Below, piece after piece: positions 17,565-26,404 of a DNA stretch of 64,000 nt. Source of the stretch: Meridianimarinicoccus sp. MJW13 (GTDB lineage Bacteria > Pseudomonadota > Alphaproteobacteria > Rhodobacterales > Rhodobacteraceae); contig NZ_JACNMU010000008.1 of assembly GCF_014901205.1 (NCBI RefSeq), positions 62,001 through 126,000 on the forward strand. The letters run 5' to 3'. The position numbers and the translations under genes are program-made. The notes under the pieces are model-generated. The model saw nothing but the letters and a program-made list of their open reading frames with translations, had not been told where the DNA came from and searched no databases. The stretch's first letter is position 1. The number at the start of each line of letters is the position of its first letter.

Positions 17565-18377
17565 GTGCCCGATCTCAAACGACGCCCCACAGGTTCTGCC
17601 GGGCTTGTTCATGACATCACGCCGGAAAGTGCCGGCTGGACATATGTCGGTTTCGCGCTTCACATCCTTGAACCGGGACAGCGTGTTCAGGCCCAGACCG
17701 GCGACCGGGAAGCGATCCTCGTGCTGGTCGAAGGCCGCGCCGAACTGGCTGCGGTCGGCGAGGATTTCGGGGAGATGGGCGAACGGATGAACGTCTTCGA
17801 CCGCACCCCGCCCCATTGCCTTTATGTGCCTGCAGGCAGCGACTGGCAGGCTCGCGCGACAACATCGTGCAAGCTGGCGGTCTGCACCGCTCCCGGGGGC
17901 ACGGGCCGATCTGCACAGCGCATCGACCCTGACGGCATCCAGACCACCCCGCGCGGCAAGGGCCAGAACACACGCTATATCAATAACATCGCCATGGAAG
18001 ATCGGGACGTAGCCGACAGCCTGCTGGTGACCGAGGTCTTCACCCCCAGTGGCAACTGGTCCAGCTATCCTCCGCATCGCCATGACGAGGATGACTTCCC
18101 GCGCATGACCTATCTGGAAGAGAGCTATTATCACCGCCTGAACCCGGCGCAGGGCTTCGGGGTTCAGCGGGTCTATACCGAAAACGGCGATCTGGACGAA
18201 ACCATGGCCGTGGCCGATGGTGACGTGGTGCTGGTCCCGCGTGGCCATCATCCTTGTGCCGCGCCCTATGGGTACGAGATGTATTACCTGAACGTGATGG
18301 CCGGACCGCTGCGCAAGTGGCGCTTTGCCAATGACCCGGCGCACGACTGGATCTATCAGCGTGACAGCGCGCCCTGA
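17565..18377 (+). CDS. iolB: 5-deoxy-glucuronate isomerase (IolB, second copy)
   Basis: 270 residues, the standard IolB length. It is a bicupin isomerase with metal-binding YPPHRHDEDD near residue 166 and RGHHPCAAPYGYEMYYLN near 225-242. The start at 17565 follows AAAGGAG. It ends the importer operon and is convergent with the SnoaL gene. Its overall sequence reads as a more canonical IolB than the copy at 6356-7198, so this may be the housekeeping isomerase and the other a specialised form. Confidence 0.87.
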   Translation: MPDLKRRPTGSAGLVHDITPESAGWTYVGFALHILEPGQRVQAQTGDREAILVLVEGRAELAAVGEDFGEMGERMNVFDRTPPHCLYVPAGSDWQARATTSCKLAVCTAPGGTGRSAQRIDPDGIQTTPRGKGQNTRYINNIAMEDRDVADSLLVTEVFTPSGNWSSYPPHRHDEDDFPRMTYLEESYYHRLNPAQGFGVQRVYTENGDLDETMAVADGDVVLVPRGHHPCAAPYGYEMYYLNVMAGPLRKWRFANDPAHDWIYQRDSAP

Positions 18378-18446
18378 CAGCGCAATGACGCGAAAGACCC
18401 CGGCCCGAACGCGCGTTCATAACCCGCTGCCGGGTCGAGGGTCGGA

Positions 18447-19601
18447 CTAGATCTCGTCCCTCAAAACGGCGCTGTCCCGATCTGCCATCTGCGCCAGCTT
18501 GATCTGCATCAGCAGCGACATCTCGTCGATGTTGGTCCATTCGTCCAAGACCTTGCCGTCGCGAATGTGGAAATGGCTCATCCCCATGACCTGAAGCCGC
18601 TTGCCGGTTGGGGCGCCCAGTTCTTCGAAGACACCCCAGCCCAGGTGATGCCCCTCGACGATCCAGCGCACCGCAACCTTGGTGCCGCCCTCCTCGCAAG
18701 GGGTCGAGCAGATGTGCTGGGGGATGTAAAACCCGTCCGGGATGGTCGCATACAGACCCACGGTCTGATGGGTGATGGCGCCGTGGCCGTAGAGTTCCTT
18801 CATCAGCGGGCCGTGATATTGCACGGTGGGCGCATAGACCTCGCGGATCTGGCCGAACATGCGGCGGTTGTGGATCTCGTGCAGCCAGCGCAGCACCTCG
18901 GCTTCTTCGGCGGTGTTGGCGATTGAAGTATCGCACTCGGTCTCGGGCGGGTATTGCCCGATCATCCGGCGGTTTTCACCCATATCCACGGCCAGCAGCC
19001 CCTTTTCGAAATAGGGCCGGGCCAGATCCTCGGCAAAGACCTGCGGGTCCAGGCCGATCTGCTTGATCTGCGCCATGCTGTCGACCACCAGCCATTCGCG
19101 ATAGATCTTGTTCTCGTAGACCATGCAGTCGGCAATGGTGCGCGCGACAAAACTGCGGCCCGTCGGTTTGCCATAGATGCCCGGCTGGCTGTGCCGCCCG
19201 GCCCCGGTCACCAGATGCGAGGTGTAGAAGCCGTCATCCTCGTTGCCATTCCAGATGACATGAGTGGCCATGCCGCGCCGCTCGGGCAGCATGAACAGCC
19301 GCTTGATGGTGTCATGCACCACGTCCTCGCGATTGTAGATGGTGCCGGTGGCGCCATAGACCACGCAGTTGTGCGTGTAATGGGTATAGATCAGGCCCAC
19401 GTCGCGCTCGTCCCAGATGCGATGGGTGCAGCGCACGATATAGTCCACGATGTCGGTATAGATCGGATCGAAGCCGCGCATGGGCTGCGCGCGCGGTCGG
19501 TCGGTGGGCACCATGTCAACGAAATCCCGACGCTCGGACTGCAGCACGGCGGGCGGAGCATCGGCCCCCTTTTCGCTGCCGTTTGTGCCTTTGGTCGCCA
19601 T
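18447..19601 (-). CDS. Two-domain SnoaL/NTF2-like protein
   Basis: 384 residues with two SnoaL/NTF2-fold domains, roughly 50-200 and 230-375. Shared motifs are GKPTGRSFVARTIADC in the first domain and GAPTGKRLQVMGMSHFHI in the second. These match three paralogues at 29605-32551. The SnoaL fold covers cyclases, isomerases, lyases and hydratases acting on small hydrophobic or polyol-derived molecules, so the reaction cannot be named. The start at 19601 follows ACGGAGAT; longer frames run through the regulatory region. The gene is divergent from the island's importer, with a shared operator-like motif between them, so it probably belongs to the same pathway. Confidence 0.8.
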   Translation of the reverse strand: MATKGTNGSEKGADAPPAVLQSERRDFVDMVPTDRPRAQPMRGFDPIYTDIVDYIVRCTHRIWDERDVGLIYTHYTHNCVVYGATGTIYNREDVVHDTIKRLFMLPERRGMATHVIWNGNEDDGFYTSHLVTGAGRHSQPGIYGKPTGRSFVARTIADCMVYENKIYREWLVVDSMAQIKQIGLDPQVFAEDLARPYFEKGLLAVDMGENRRMIGQYPPETECDTSIANTAEEAEVLRWLHEIHNRRMFGQIREVYAPTVQYHGPLMKELYGHGAITHQTVGLYATIPDGFYIPQHICSTPCEEGGTKVAVRWIVEGHHLGWGVFEELGAPTGKRLQVMGMSHFHIRDGKVLDEWTNIDEMSLLMQIKLAQMADRDSAVLRDEI

Positions 19602-19649
19602 GTCGATCTCCGTCCCTGACTGTCGATTAGACTCCAGCAACGCATAGTC

Positions 19650-19664
19650 TGCATTCGTTTGCAA
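19650..19664 (-). promoter_or_regulatory. candidate LacI operator before the SnoaL gene
   Basis: On the minus strand this reads TTGCAAACGAATGCA: a central CG with TGCA half sites on both sides. It lies about 50 bases before the start at 19601. Related sites at 19891-19908 and 37722-37739 share TTGCAAWCGWATKC. Confidence 0.6.
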
Positions 19665-19890
19665 GACAGATTGGCCGTCGGTGACATGTATCTGGCGCGC
19701 CGCGACTCGCCACACGGTTTTGGCACCCAATACGAAGGGAGGCGTTGCAATGCGGGCCATCCAGCCACCACAGGCGCATGAAAACTCTGTTTCACACGCG
19801 GCGTCCGCGGGAGAATTCACCCTTCTTCTCTTGCGTTAGCCGCTGCGCCTGTCCTCGCCTTTTGCAATTTTCAATGCGCTTCACAAAATA

Positions 19891-19908
19891 TTTGCAATCG
19901 AATTCATG
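19891..19908 (+). promoter_or_regulatory. candidate LacI operator before the importer operon
   Basis: TTTGCAATCGAATTCATG matches the sites at 19650 and 37722 over TTGCAAWCGWATKC. It lies 95 bases before the binding-protein gene. The 402-base gap 19602-20003 otherwise shows only this site, the one at 19650-19664 and an extra TTTGCAATTTTCAATGCG at 19861. Confidence 0.55.
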
Positions 19909-20003
19909 CCTGACTACGGTTTCGGGGGTGCCATGCTGCGCCGGCATCGAGAACAAGAAACATCCGGCACCTTCTTCAGTCTGTCCAACGGGAGCAACCA
20001 CTC

Positions 20004-21239
20004 ATGAATTTCCATTTCAAATCGGCGACCGCCGCCTCTGCCCTGATCGTTGCGGGCGGCATGGCCTTTGCCGATTGCGGTATCGAAAGCGGTTCGGTCC
20101 GCATTCTGTCCAACGACTTCGAAGCGCTGCACGCCGTCGCCGACTGGGCCGAGAAATGCGCCTCGGACACCGTTGAGGTGACACGCAACCAGACCGAAGA
20201 GCACAAGAACATCCAGGTGCCGGCCCTGTCGATCGACCCGGCCACCTATACCGTCGCGATTGTCGCCACAAACTCGCTGGTACCGCTGCTCAATGACGGG
20301 CTGGTGCGTCCGCTGGACGATCTGGTGGCCAAGCACGGTGGCCAGTTGACCAACAGCCAGAAGATCATTGTCGACGGCAAGATCATGGCGATTGCCTTCA
20401 TGGCAAACTCGCAGCACCTGTTCTACCGCGAGGATGTGCTGGCCGAACACGGCATCGAGGTGCCGACCACCTTTGATGAGGTGTTTGCCGCCGCCGACAC
20501 ACTGCAGGCTGCCGGATACGCAACGCCCCTGTCCTCGAACTTCATGCCGGGCTGGAACATTGCCGCTGAATTCGTGAACACCTACCTCGGGACCGGCGCC
20601 GACTTCTTCAAACCCGGCAGCGCCGAACTGGACATCAACAATGAAAATGGCATCGCCGTGTTGGAAAACATGAAGCGCATGCTCGACTACATGAGCCCGG
20701 ATTGGGCGACCTTCGACTCCAACGCGCAGAAACCCGTCTGGGAAGCCGGCGAGTCCGTGCTGTCGCTGTCCTGGGGCTCGCGGGCCGGCGCCTATATCGC
20801 CGACGACAGCCCGGCACCCGAGGTCGCGGCCAGCACCGCCTTCGCGGCGTCCCCGGCCCTTGGCGACAACAACATTCCGACCGCCGCCCTGTGGTGGGAC
20901 GGGTTCGCGATCGCCAAGAACATCTCGGATGAAGACGCGGAAGCCTCGTTCATTGCCATGATGAATGGCATCTCGCCCGAGATGATGGCGGAAAACGCCA
21001 GTGCCGCCGTCTGGCTTATCGAAGGTTACGAGCCTACCAAGGCAGCCTCGGGCGTGATCGACGGTCTCGGCAAGGGCGCCCGCCCCTATCCGATGCTGCC
21101 CTACATGGGCATGTTGCACACCGCGCTGGGGGACAACCTGTCCGAGTACCTGCAGGGCAAGGAATCCGCCGAACAGGCGCTGGCCGATGTGACCGCAGCC
21201 TATACCACGGCTGCGACCGAGGCCGGTTTCCTCAAGTAA
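20004..21239 (+). CDS. Extracellular solute-binding protein of a MalEFGK-type ABC importer
   Basis: 411 residues. A signal peptide (residues 1-23, cleavage after GGMAFA) precedes a two-lobe family 1 solute-binding domain (UgpB/MalE class). Typical motifs include FMANSQHLFYREDVLAEHGI and SLSWGSRAGAYI. It is the first gene of the long rightward operon and delivers the pathway's substrate to permeases 22926-24848. The ligand is unknown; family members bind oligosaccharides, glycerophosphodiesters or polyols. Confidence 0.87.
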   Translation: MNFHFKSATAASALIVAGGMAFADCGIESGSVRILSNDFEALHAVADWAEKCASDTVEVTRNQTEEHKNIQVPALSIDPATYTVAIVATNSLVPLLNDGLVRPLDDLVAKHGGQLTNSQKIIVDGKIMAIAFMANSQHLFYREDVLAEHGIEVPTTFDEVFAAADTLQAAGYATPLSSNFMPGWNIAAEFVNTYLGTGADFFKPGSAELDINNENGIAVLENMKRMLDYMSPDWATFDSNAQKPVWEAGESVLSLSWGSRAGAYIADDSPAPEVAASTAFAASPALGDNNIPTAALWWDGFAIAKNISDEDAEASFIAMMNGISPEMMAENASAAVWLIEGYEPTKAASGVIDGLGKGARPYPMLPYMGMLHTALGDNLSEYLQGKESAEQALADVTAAYTTAATEAGFLK

Positions 21240-21251
21240 ACCATTGATACC

Positions 21252-21277
21252 GGGGAATGCCTGACCGGGCGTTCCCC
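21252..21277 (+). terminator. intra-operon hairpin after the binding-protein gene
   Basis: GGGGAATGCC pairs with GGGCGTTCCCC through about 10 bp including one G-U pair, beginning 12 bases after the stop. It has no U-tract. Like the hairpin at 15512, it probably favours binding-protein mRNA over downstream genes. Confidence 0.4.
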
Positions 21278-21370
21278 ATCTCACCCCTTCCGGAATTTTC
21301 GGCATCGCCACTCGCCCGCGCGGCGAAACCGGAGAGATTTACCTGCTGCCAGGACGACGGGGAGGTCGCC

Positions 21371-21532
21371 ATGGAATGCCAGACGCTGATCGCCGCGCTC
21401 GCCAAGGTTGGTATTCGCCCTGCACGAGAGGCCGATCTTGACGGCATCACCCGGACGGCTGTCTTCCTGAGGAGTTCGGCAGACCAGGTGAAACACTGGC
21501 TGGCGGAGGTTGACCATGACCAACCCCGTTGA
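21371..21532 (+). CDS. Small AtzG/GatC-like amidase partner protein
   Basis: 53 residues beginning with an ATG right after GGAGG (21361-21365). It is helical in composition and overlaps the amidase start by 17 bases. The position and size match AtzG/DUF4089-type small subunits, which wrap around AtzE-type amidases in the way GatC wraps GatA. The pattern TLIAALAKVGIRP followed by RTAVFLRSSADQVKHWLAEV is compatible. Assignment rests mainly on context. Confidence 0.55.
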   Translation: MECQTLIAALAKVGIRPAREADLDGITRTAVFLRSSADQVKHWLAEVDHDQPR

Positions 21533-22922
21533 CCTGACCCTTCCTGTCGTGGCCGCGCGCCTGCGCGATGGCCGCCTGACCGCCGAGACGCTGGCGCAGG
21601 CGCATCTGGATCGGATCGCCGCCCGTGACGAAGGTATCGGTGCGTTCGTGCATCTTGACGCAGAGGCGGTTCTCGCCGCTGCACGCAGCGCCGATACCGA
21701 GCTTGCCTGCGGTATCGATCGTGGTCCGCTGCACGGGATCTGCGTGGCCATCAAGGATATCTTCGACGTGGCGGGCTGGCCGGTGCGCTATGGCTCGCGT
21801 CTCTATCCCGACCGGATTGCCGCGACCGACTGTACCTTGGTGACGCGCCTGCGGACCGCCGGGGCGGTGCCGCTGGGGCTGGTGGCCACCTACGATCTGG
21901 CCATTGTCGGTCCCGGTGACGACGGGTTGTATCCGCAGCCGCGCAATCCCTGGGACCCGGCCCGTGTAACCGGTGGATCGTCGTCCGGGGTTGCCGCCGC
22001 GATTGCCGCCGGAATGGTGCGCGTGGCGCTTGGCTCGGACACCGGGGGATCGGTGCGCAGCCCCTCGGCCTATTGCGGGATTGTCGGGCTGAAGCCCACC
22101 CATGGCGGCCTGCCCCTGGACGGCGTGCTGCCGCTGGCCCCTTCCTTTGACGTGCCCGGCGCCATGGGCCGAACCGTGGTCGAAACCGCGCTGCTCTTTG
22201 GCGCGTTGCGCGACGACCCGGTGGAACTGCCCGCCCTGTCCCTTGATGGCAAGCGCATCGGCTATGACCGTACCTGGAGCCTGTCGCCGGACGCCGATCC
22301 GCAGATCGTCCATGCGACGGATGCCGCGGCCTCGACGCTCAGCCTGTGTGGGGCCGAAATTCGCAGGGTGACCCTGCCGCCACTGTCCCTGATGACCGCC
22401 GCGGCAGCGGTCCTGATCCACGCCGAGGGGTTGCAGACCCATCGCGCGCATCTGGCGCGCGACGGTGGCCGCATGGGGCGGATGGCCTACCAGTCGATGG
22501 CCGCCGGTGCCGTCCTGACCGAAACCGATATCGCGCAGGCGCGCCGCGCCGCCGATCTGTTGCGCGCCCGTATCGACGCCCTGCTGCAAGAGGTCGACGC
22601 GCTGATCCTGCCAACAACCCTGACCCCGGCCCCGGCCTTCGCCGATTTCGCAGACGGCCTGGCCCGATGGAGCCCCATGTGCACCCTGCCGTTCAGCATG
22701 ACCGGCCATCCGGCCCTGTCGGTACCGATGGGGTTTGCCGACGGGCTGCCGCTGGGGTTGCAGATCGCCGGACGACACGACGCCGAACCCCTGCTGCTGC
22801 AAATCGCAGCCGGCTTCGAGCACACCACCGATCACGGCGCGCTGGATGCCGCGTCCCTTGCCCGCCATCCACTTCCTGCTGCCCGCCAAGCCCCTGTTTT
22901 CATGACTGAGGAGACGACATAG
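21516..22922 (+). CDS. Amidase-signature-family hydrolase
   Basis: 468 residues. The Ser-cisSer-Lys triad is readable: Lys in [11 protein letters not shown] near residue 80, cis-Ser in [13 protein letters not shown] near 154 and the nucleophile in [15 protein letters not shown] near 177. Such enzymes hydrolyse C-N amide bonds of small amides, ureas or carbamates. It lies inside the importer operon, between the binding protein and the first permease, so the imported substrate or an intermediate probably carries an amide. The ATG at 21516 follows GGAGG; a TTG six bases earlier is also possible. Confidence 0.85.
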   Translation: MTNPVDLTLPVVAARLRDGRLTAETLAQAHLDRIAARDEGIGAFVHLDAEAVLAAARSADTELACGIDRGPLHGICVAIKDIFDVAGWPVRYGSRLYPDRIAATDCTLVTRLRTAGAVPLGLVATYDLAIVGPGDDGLYPQPRNPWDPARVTGGSSSGVAAAIAAGMVRVALGSDTGGSVRSPSAYCGIVGLKPTHGGLPLDGVLPLAPSFDVPGAMGRTVVETALLFGALRDDPVELPALSLDGKRIGYDRTWSLSPDADPQIVHATDAAASTLSLCGAEIRRVTLPPLSLMTAAAAVLIHAEGLQTHRAHLARDGGRMGRMAYQSMAAGAVLTETDIAQARRAADLLRARIDALLQEVDALILPTTLTPAPAFADFADGLARWSPMCTLPFSMTGHPALSVPMGFADGLPLGLQIAGRHDAEPLLLQIAAGFEHTTDHGALDAASLARHPLPAARQAPVFMTEETT

Positions 22923-22925
22923 GCC

Positions 22926-23954
22926 ATGCCGCACAAGACGTTTCTCGCTTTCATATGGCCGTCGCTCCTGGCGATGATCCTGTTCATCGCGTTGCCGATC
23001 ATCTCGGTGGCGTATCAATCCCTCTATGTCGAACACGAGCAGATCCTCGTGGTGGGCGAATCCTGCGGACCCTTCGGCTGCACCCAGGAAGTCAGCGTGG
23101 ATGCCGAGGCCATGTCCCAGCTGCGCGCCGATCAGCCTGCCGGGCGTTTCAACGGGTTCGGCACCTATTCCAACGCCAGCCACCTGGCGACGGATGAGAT
23201 CAGCGAGATCTTCGCGACCTCAGAGAACTTCTCCGAGATCCGCACCCGGATCATGAACCTGCCCTTCTACAAGGCGTTGGCCTTCACCCTGGCCTATACG
23301 TTCGTCGTGACGCCGCTGGTCATCATCCTGGGGTTCATCATCGCGGTGGTGGTCAACTCGGTGCCGTCGCTGCTGAAAGGTCCGGTGATCTTCTTCTCGC
23401 TGATCCCGATGCTGGTGACGCCGCTGGTCGGCTCGCTGGTGCTGTTCTGGATGATTGACAGCCGGGGCATCATCGGGGCCGGGTTGCAGGCGCTGTTCGG
23501 GGATCCGACGCTGTCGCTGAAAGCCTCGCCGACGCTGACGTGGATCACGCTGTTCGTCTACGGGGTCTGGCACTCGGCCCCCTTCGCCTTCGTGGTGTTC
23601 TACGCCGGTCTGCAAACCGTGCCGAAGGACACCATGGAAAGCGCCATGGTCGACGGGGCCAGCCGGTGGGAGCGGATCCGCTTCGTCACCATTCCCTACC
23701 TGATGCCGCTGGCCACCTTCATCGCGCTGATGCAGCTGATGGACAATTTCCGGGTGTTCGAACCGATCATCGGCTTCTCGGCGGCGGCCAGCGCCACCTC
23801 GCTCAGCTACCTGATCTACAACGATCTTCGGGCCGCTGAATCGCCGCTCTTCGGATCGGCGGCGGCGACCTCGATGCTGACCATTCTCGGGGTCATCATC
23901 CTGCTGCTGCCTGTCCTGCGCCGCAACTGGCGCGAATTCAATCGCAAGACGTAA
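22926..23954 (+). CDS. ABC importer permease, MalF/UgpA type
   Basis: 342 residues, a membrane protein. The first span (about residues 8-30) is followed by a periplasmic segment of about 85 residues, then further spans to residue 335. The EAA loop that docks on the ATPase reads ESAMVDGASRWERIRFVTIP near residue 238. It begins 3 bases after the amidase stop and pairs with the permease at 23967. Confidence 0.88.
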   Translation: MPHKTFLAFIWPSLLAMILFIALPIISVAYQSLYVEHEQILVVGESCGPFGCTQEVSVDAEAMSQLRADQPAGRFNGFGTYSNASHLATDEISEIFATSENFSEIRTRIMNLPFYKALAFTLAYTFVVTPLVIILGFIIAVVVNSVPSLLKGPVIFFSLIPMLVTPLVGSLVLFWMIDSRGIIGAGLQALFGDPTLSLKASPTLTWITLFVYGVWHSAPFAFVVFYAGLQTVPKDTMESAMVDGASRWERIRFVTIPYLMPLATFIALMQLMDNFRVFEPIIGFSAAASATSLSYLIYNDLRAAESPLFGSAAATSMLTILGVIILLLPVLRRNWREFNRKT

Positions 23955-23966
23955 GGGAGGCGCGTG

Positions 23967-24848
23967 ATGTCAAATCCGGCAGATCAAAGACCGCTACCGC
24001 TCAAGCTGCTGGCCACAACCATCGTGCTGTTGTGGCTGGTCATCGCCGCCTTCCCCTTCCTGTGGACCATGTGGGGCAGCTTCAAGGTCGAGGGCGATTT
24101 CTTCAGCCGCGCCGACTGGATGAATGCCATCACCGGCCCCGTGACCCAACGCCAGTACGGCGGGGCCTTCACGCTGGCAGGCTATGACGGCGCCTGGGTC
24201 CAGCAGGAATTCTGGCGCGCGGTCATCAACACCGCCATCGTCACCGTCTGCGTGGTGGTGATCTCGCTGACGCTGGGCACGCTGGGCGGCTATGCGCTGG
24301 CCCGGTCGGGGTTCAAATACACCTTCTGGCTTCTGATGGCCGCACTGGTGTTCCGGGCCATGCCACATGTCACGCTGGTGTCGGGCTACCTGCTGCCGTT
24401 CTTCCAGCTCAACATCTGGGGCTATCTGCCCACCACCATCATCGTGCTGGTGGCAATCAACCAGCCCTTTACCCTGTGGATGCTGCATTCCTTCTTCCTG
24501 TCCATCCCCAAGGATCTGGACGAGGCGGCAATGGTCGACGGCTGCACCCGGTTCCAGGCCTTCCGCCTGGCGATCATCCCGGTGATGTGGCCGGGGGTTG
24601 TGACCACGGGGCTGTTCAGCTTCCTGCTGGCCTATAACGACTTCACCGTCACCTCGATGCTGCTGAGCCAGGAAAACCAGACGATGATCCCCAAGATCAA
24701 CGCCTTCCTCGGCTCCACCCAGGAAGAGGGCAAGGTGATGTACGCGGTTGCCGCGGTGGTCTCGGCCATCCTGCCGCTCTTCGTGCTCATTCTCTTCTTC
24801 CAGCGCCAGATTGTCAGCGGTCTGACCGCCGGCGCCGTCAAAGGATAA
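23967..24848 (+). CDS. ABC importer permease, MalG/UgpE type
   Basis: 293 residues, six predicted spans. The EAA loop is EAAMVDGCTRFQAFRLAIIP near residue 187. The ATG at 23967 follows AAGGGAGG; a GTG one codon earlier is possible. It forms the heterodimeric channel with the preceding permease and lies 12 bases before the ATPase gene. Confidence 0.88.
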   Translation: MSNPADQRPLPLKLLATTIVLLWLVIAAFPFLWTMWGSFKVEGDFFSRADWMNAITGPVTQRQYGGAFTLAGYDGAWVQQEFWRAVINTAIVTVCVVVISLTLGTLGGYALARSGFKYTFWLLMAALVFRAMPHVTLVSGYLLPFFQLNIWGYLPTTIIVLVAINQPFTLWMLHSFFLSIPKDLDEAAMVDGCTRFQAFRLAIIPVMWPGVVTTGLFSFLLAYNDFTVTSMLLSQENQTMIPKINAFLGSTQEEGKVMYAVAAVVSAILPLFVLILFFQRQIVSGLTAGAVKG

Positions 24849-24859
24849 AGGAGGCCCTC

Positions 24860-25915
24860 ATGGCCAGACTTCAACTCAAGAACGTCAACAAGCGCTGGGG
24901 AAACTTCGTCGGCGTCGACAACTTCGACCTTGATATCGCGGATCAGGAGTTTCTCGTGCTTCTGGGCCCTTCGGGTTGCGGAAAATCCACCACCATGCGG
25001 ATGATCGCCGGGCTGGAGGATGTGACCGAAGGCCAGATCATCATGGGCGAAAAGGTCGTCAATGATCTGGAGCCCAAGGATCGCGACATCTCGATGGTGT
25101 TCCAGTCCTACGGGCTTTATCCGAACCTGTCGGTCTATGAAAACATCCGCTTCCCGCTGCGCGTCCGCAAGGTTCCCAAGGACCAGCACGACGCCAAGGT
25201 GATGGAGGCGATCCGGATGGTGGAACTTGAGGATTTCATGGACCGCCGGCCGGCGGAATTGTCGGGCGGCCAGCGCCAGCGCGTCGCCCTGGGCCGTGCC
25301 ATCGTGCGCAAGCCCACCGTGTTCCTGATGGATGAGCCGCTGTCCAACCTCGATGCCAAGCTGCGGGTCTCGACGCGGGCGCAGATCAAGAACCTGCAAT
25401 CCAAGCTGCGCGTCACCACCGTCTATGTGACCCATGACCAGATCGAGGCGATGACCCTGGCCGACCGCGTCGTGGTGATGAACGCGGGCAAGATCCAGCA
25501 GGTGGGCACCCCGACGGACATCTACGACAACCCGGCCAACACCTTCGTGGCCAGCTTCATCGGCTCGCCCGCGATGAACCTTGTCGAGGGCCGTCTGGAC
25601 AACGGCGTCTTCACCGCCGAGGGCATCCGGGTCGAAGGCCTGCCGCGCACCTCGTCGGGCAATGTGACCCTGGGGTTCCGCGCCGAGGACGCCGAGATCA
25701 CGCAAAGCGAGGGCCAGATTTCCGCGCCGGTCTATTCGATCGAGCTTCTGGGCGAGGCGTCGATGATCACATGGCGCCTGGCCGGATCGCTGGTGTCGAT
25801 CAAGACCCACAAGGAATACCGCGCCGAGATCGGCGATATCGTCAAAGCTAGCATTCCCGCCGGAATCTGCCATCTGTTCGACACCGCTTCGGGAGAAAGG
25901 ATAGCCCACGGATGA
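24860..25915 (+). CDS. ABC importer ATPase, MalK/UgpC type
   Basis: 351 residues, the usual MalK length. Walker A is GPSGCGKST near residue 37, the signature is LSGGQRQRVALGRA near 134 and Walker B is VFLMDEPLSNLD near 154. The switch histidine is in YVTHDQIEAM. A C-terminal OB/TOBE regulatory domain runs from about 235. Its stop overlaps the next gene's start (ATGA), which ties the importer to the catabolic genes. Confidence 0.9.
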   Translation: MARLQLKNVNKRWGNFVGVDNFDLDIADQEFLVLLGPSGCGKSTTMRMIAGLEDVTEGQIIMGEKVVNDLEPKDRDISMVFQSYGLYPNLSVYENIRFPLRVRKVPKDQHDAKVMEAIRMVELEDFMDRRPAELSGGQRQRVALGRAIVRKPTVFLMDEPLSNLDAKLRVSTRAQIKNLQSKLRVTTVYVTHDQIEAMTLADRVVVMNAGKIQQVGTPTDIYDNPANTFVASFIGSPAMNLVEGRLDNGVFTAEGIRVEGLPRTSSGNVTLGFRAEDAEITQSEGQISAPVYSIELLGEASMITWRLAGSLVSIKTHKEYRAEIGDIVKASIPAGICHLFDTASGERIAHG

Positions 25916-26403
25916 CACCGGAAGAACAAGCCGAGGCAACCCGCCAGGTGATCCTGCGCATGGAGGCGGCCCTGGGGGCCAATTCCAACGACATGGGCGC
26001 GCATTTTCACGAGGATTTTCGCTGGATGGGCAACCAGGGCTGCGGCACCAAACACGGCCTTCAGGCCTTCCGCAGCAACTGGCAACTGCCCCTGCGCGCC
26101 GCCTTTACCGAACGGGAGTACAAGACCGAACGCTTCATCTGTGAAGGTGACTGGGCGTCGTGCTTTGGCCATATCGAGGCCACGCATTCGGGCCCCTTCA
26201 TGGGCCATGCCCCCACCGGCAAGCGCGTGAAGATCCCGTACATGGACTTCTGGAAGATCGTGGACGGGCGCATCGCGGACAATTGGGTCTCGGTGGACTT
26301 CGCCCATGTGCTCGCCCAGTTGGGCGAAGACGTTTTCGGTGGCCGTGGCTGGGAAGCCTTTGACGACGGCACCGCCATCCCTCCGACACCGCAAGAGGCC
26401 TGA
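25912..26403 (+). CDS. Single-domain SnoaL/NTF2-like protein
   Basis: 163 residues, one SnoaL fold. It carries [17 protein letters not shown] and [11 protein letters not shown], the same PTG-[KR] and acidic-strand pattern found in the four two-domain paralogues of the island. It starts within the stop of the ATPase gene and ends 1 base before the dehydrogenase gene, so it is translated as part of the same unit. The reaction is unknown; SnoaL proteins include hydratases, isomerases and cyclases. Confidence 0.78.
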   Translation: MTPEEQAEATRQVILRMEAALGANSNDMGAHFHEDFRWMGNQGCGTKHGLQAFRSNWQLPLRAAFTEREYKTERFICEGDWASCFGHIEATHSGPFMGHAPTGKRVKIPYMDFWKIVDGRIADNWVSVDFAHVLAQLGEDVFGGRGWEAFDDGTAIPPTPQEA

Positions 26404-26404
26404 C

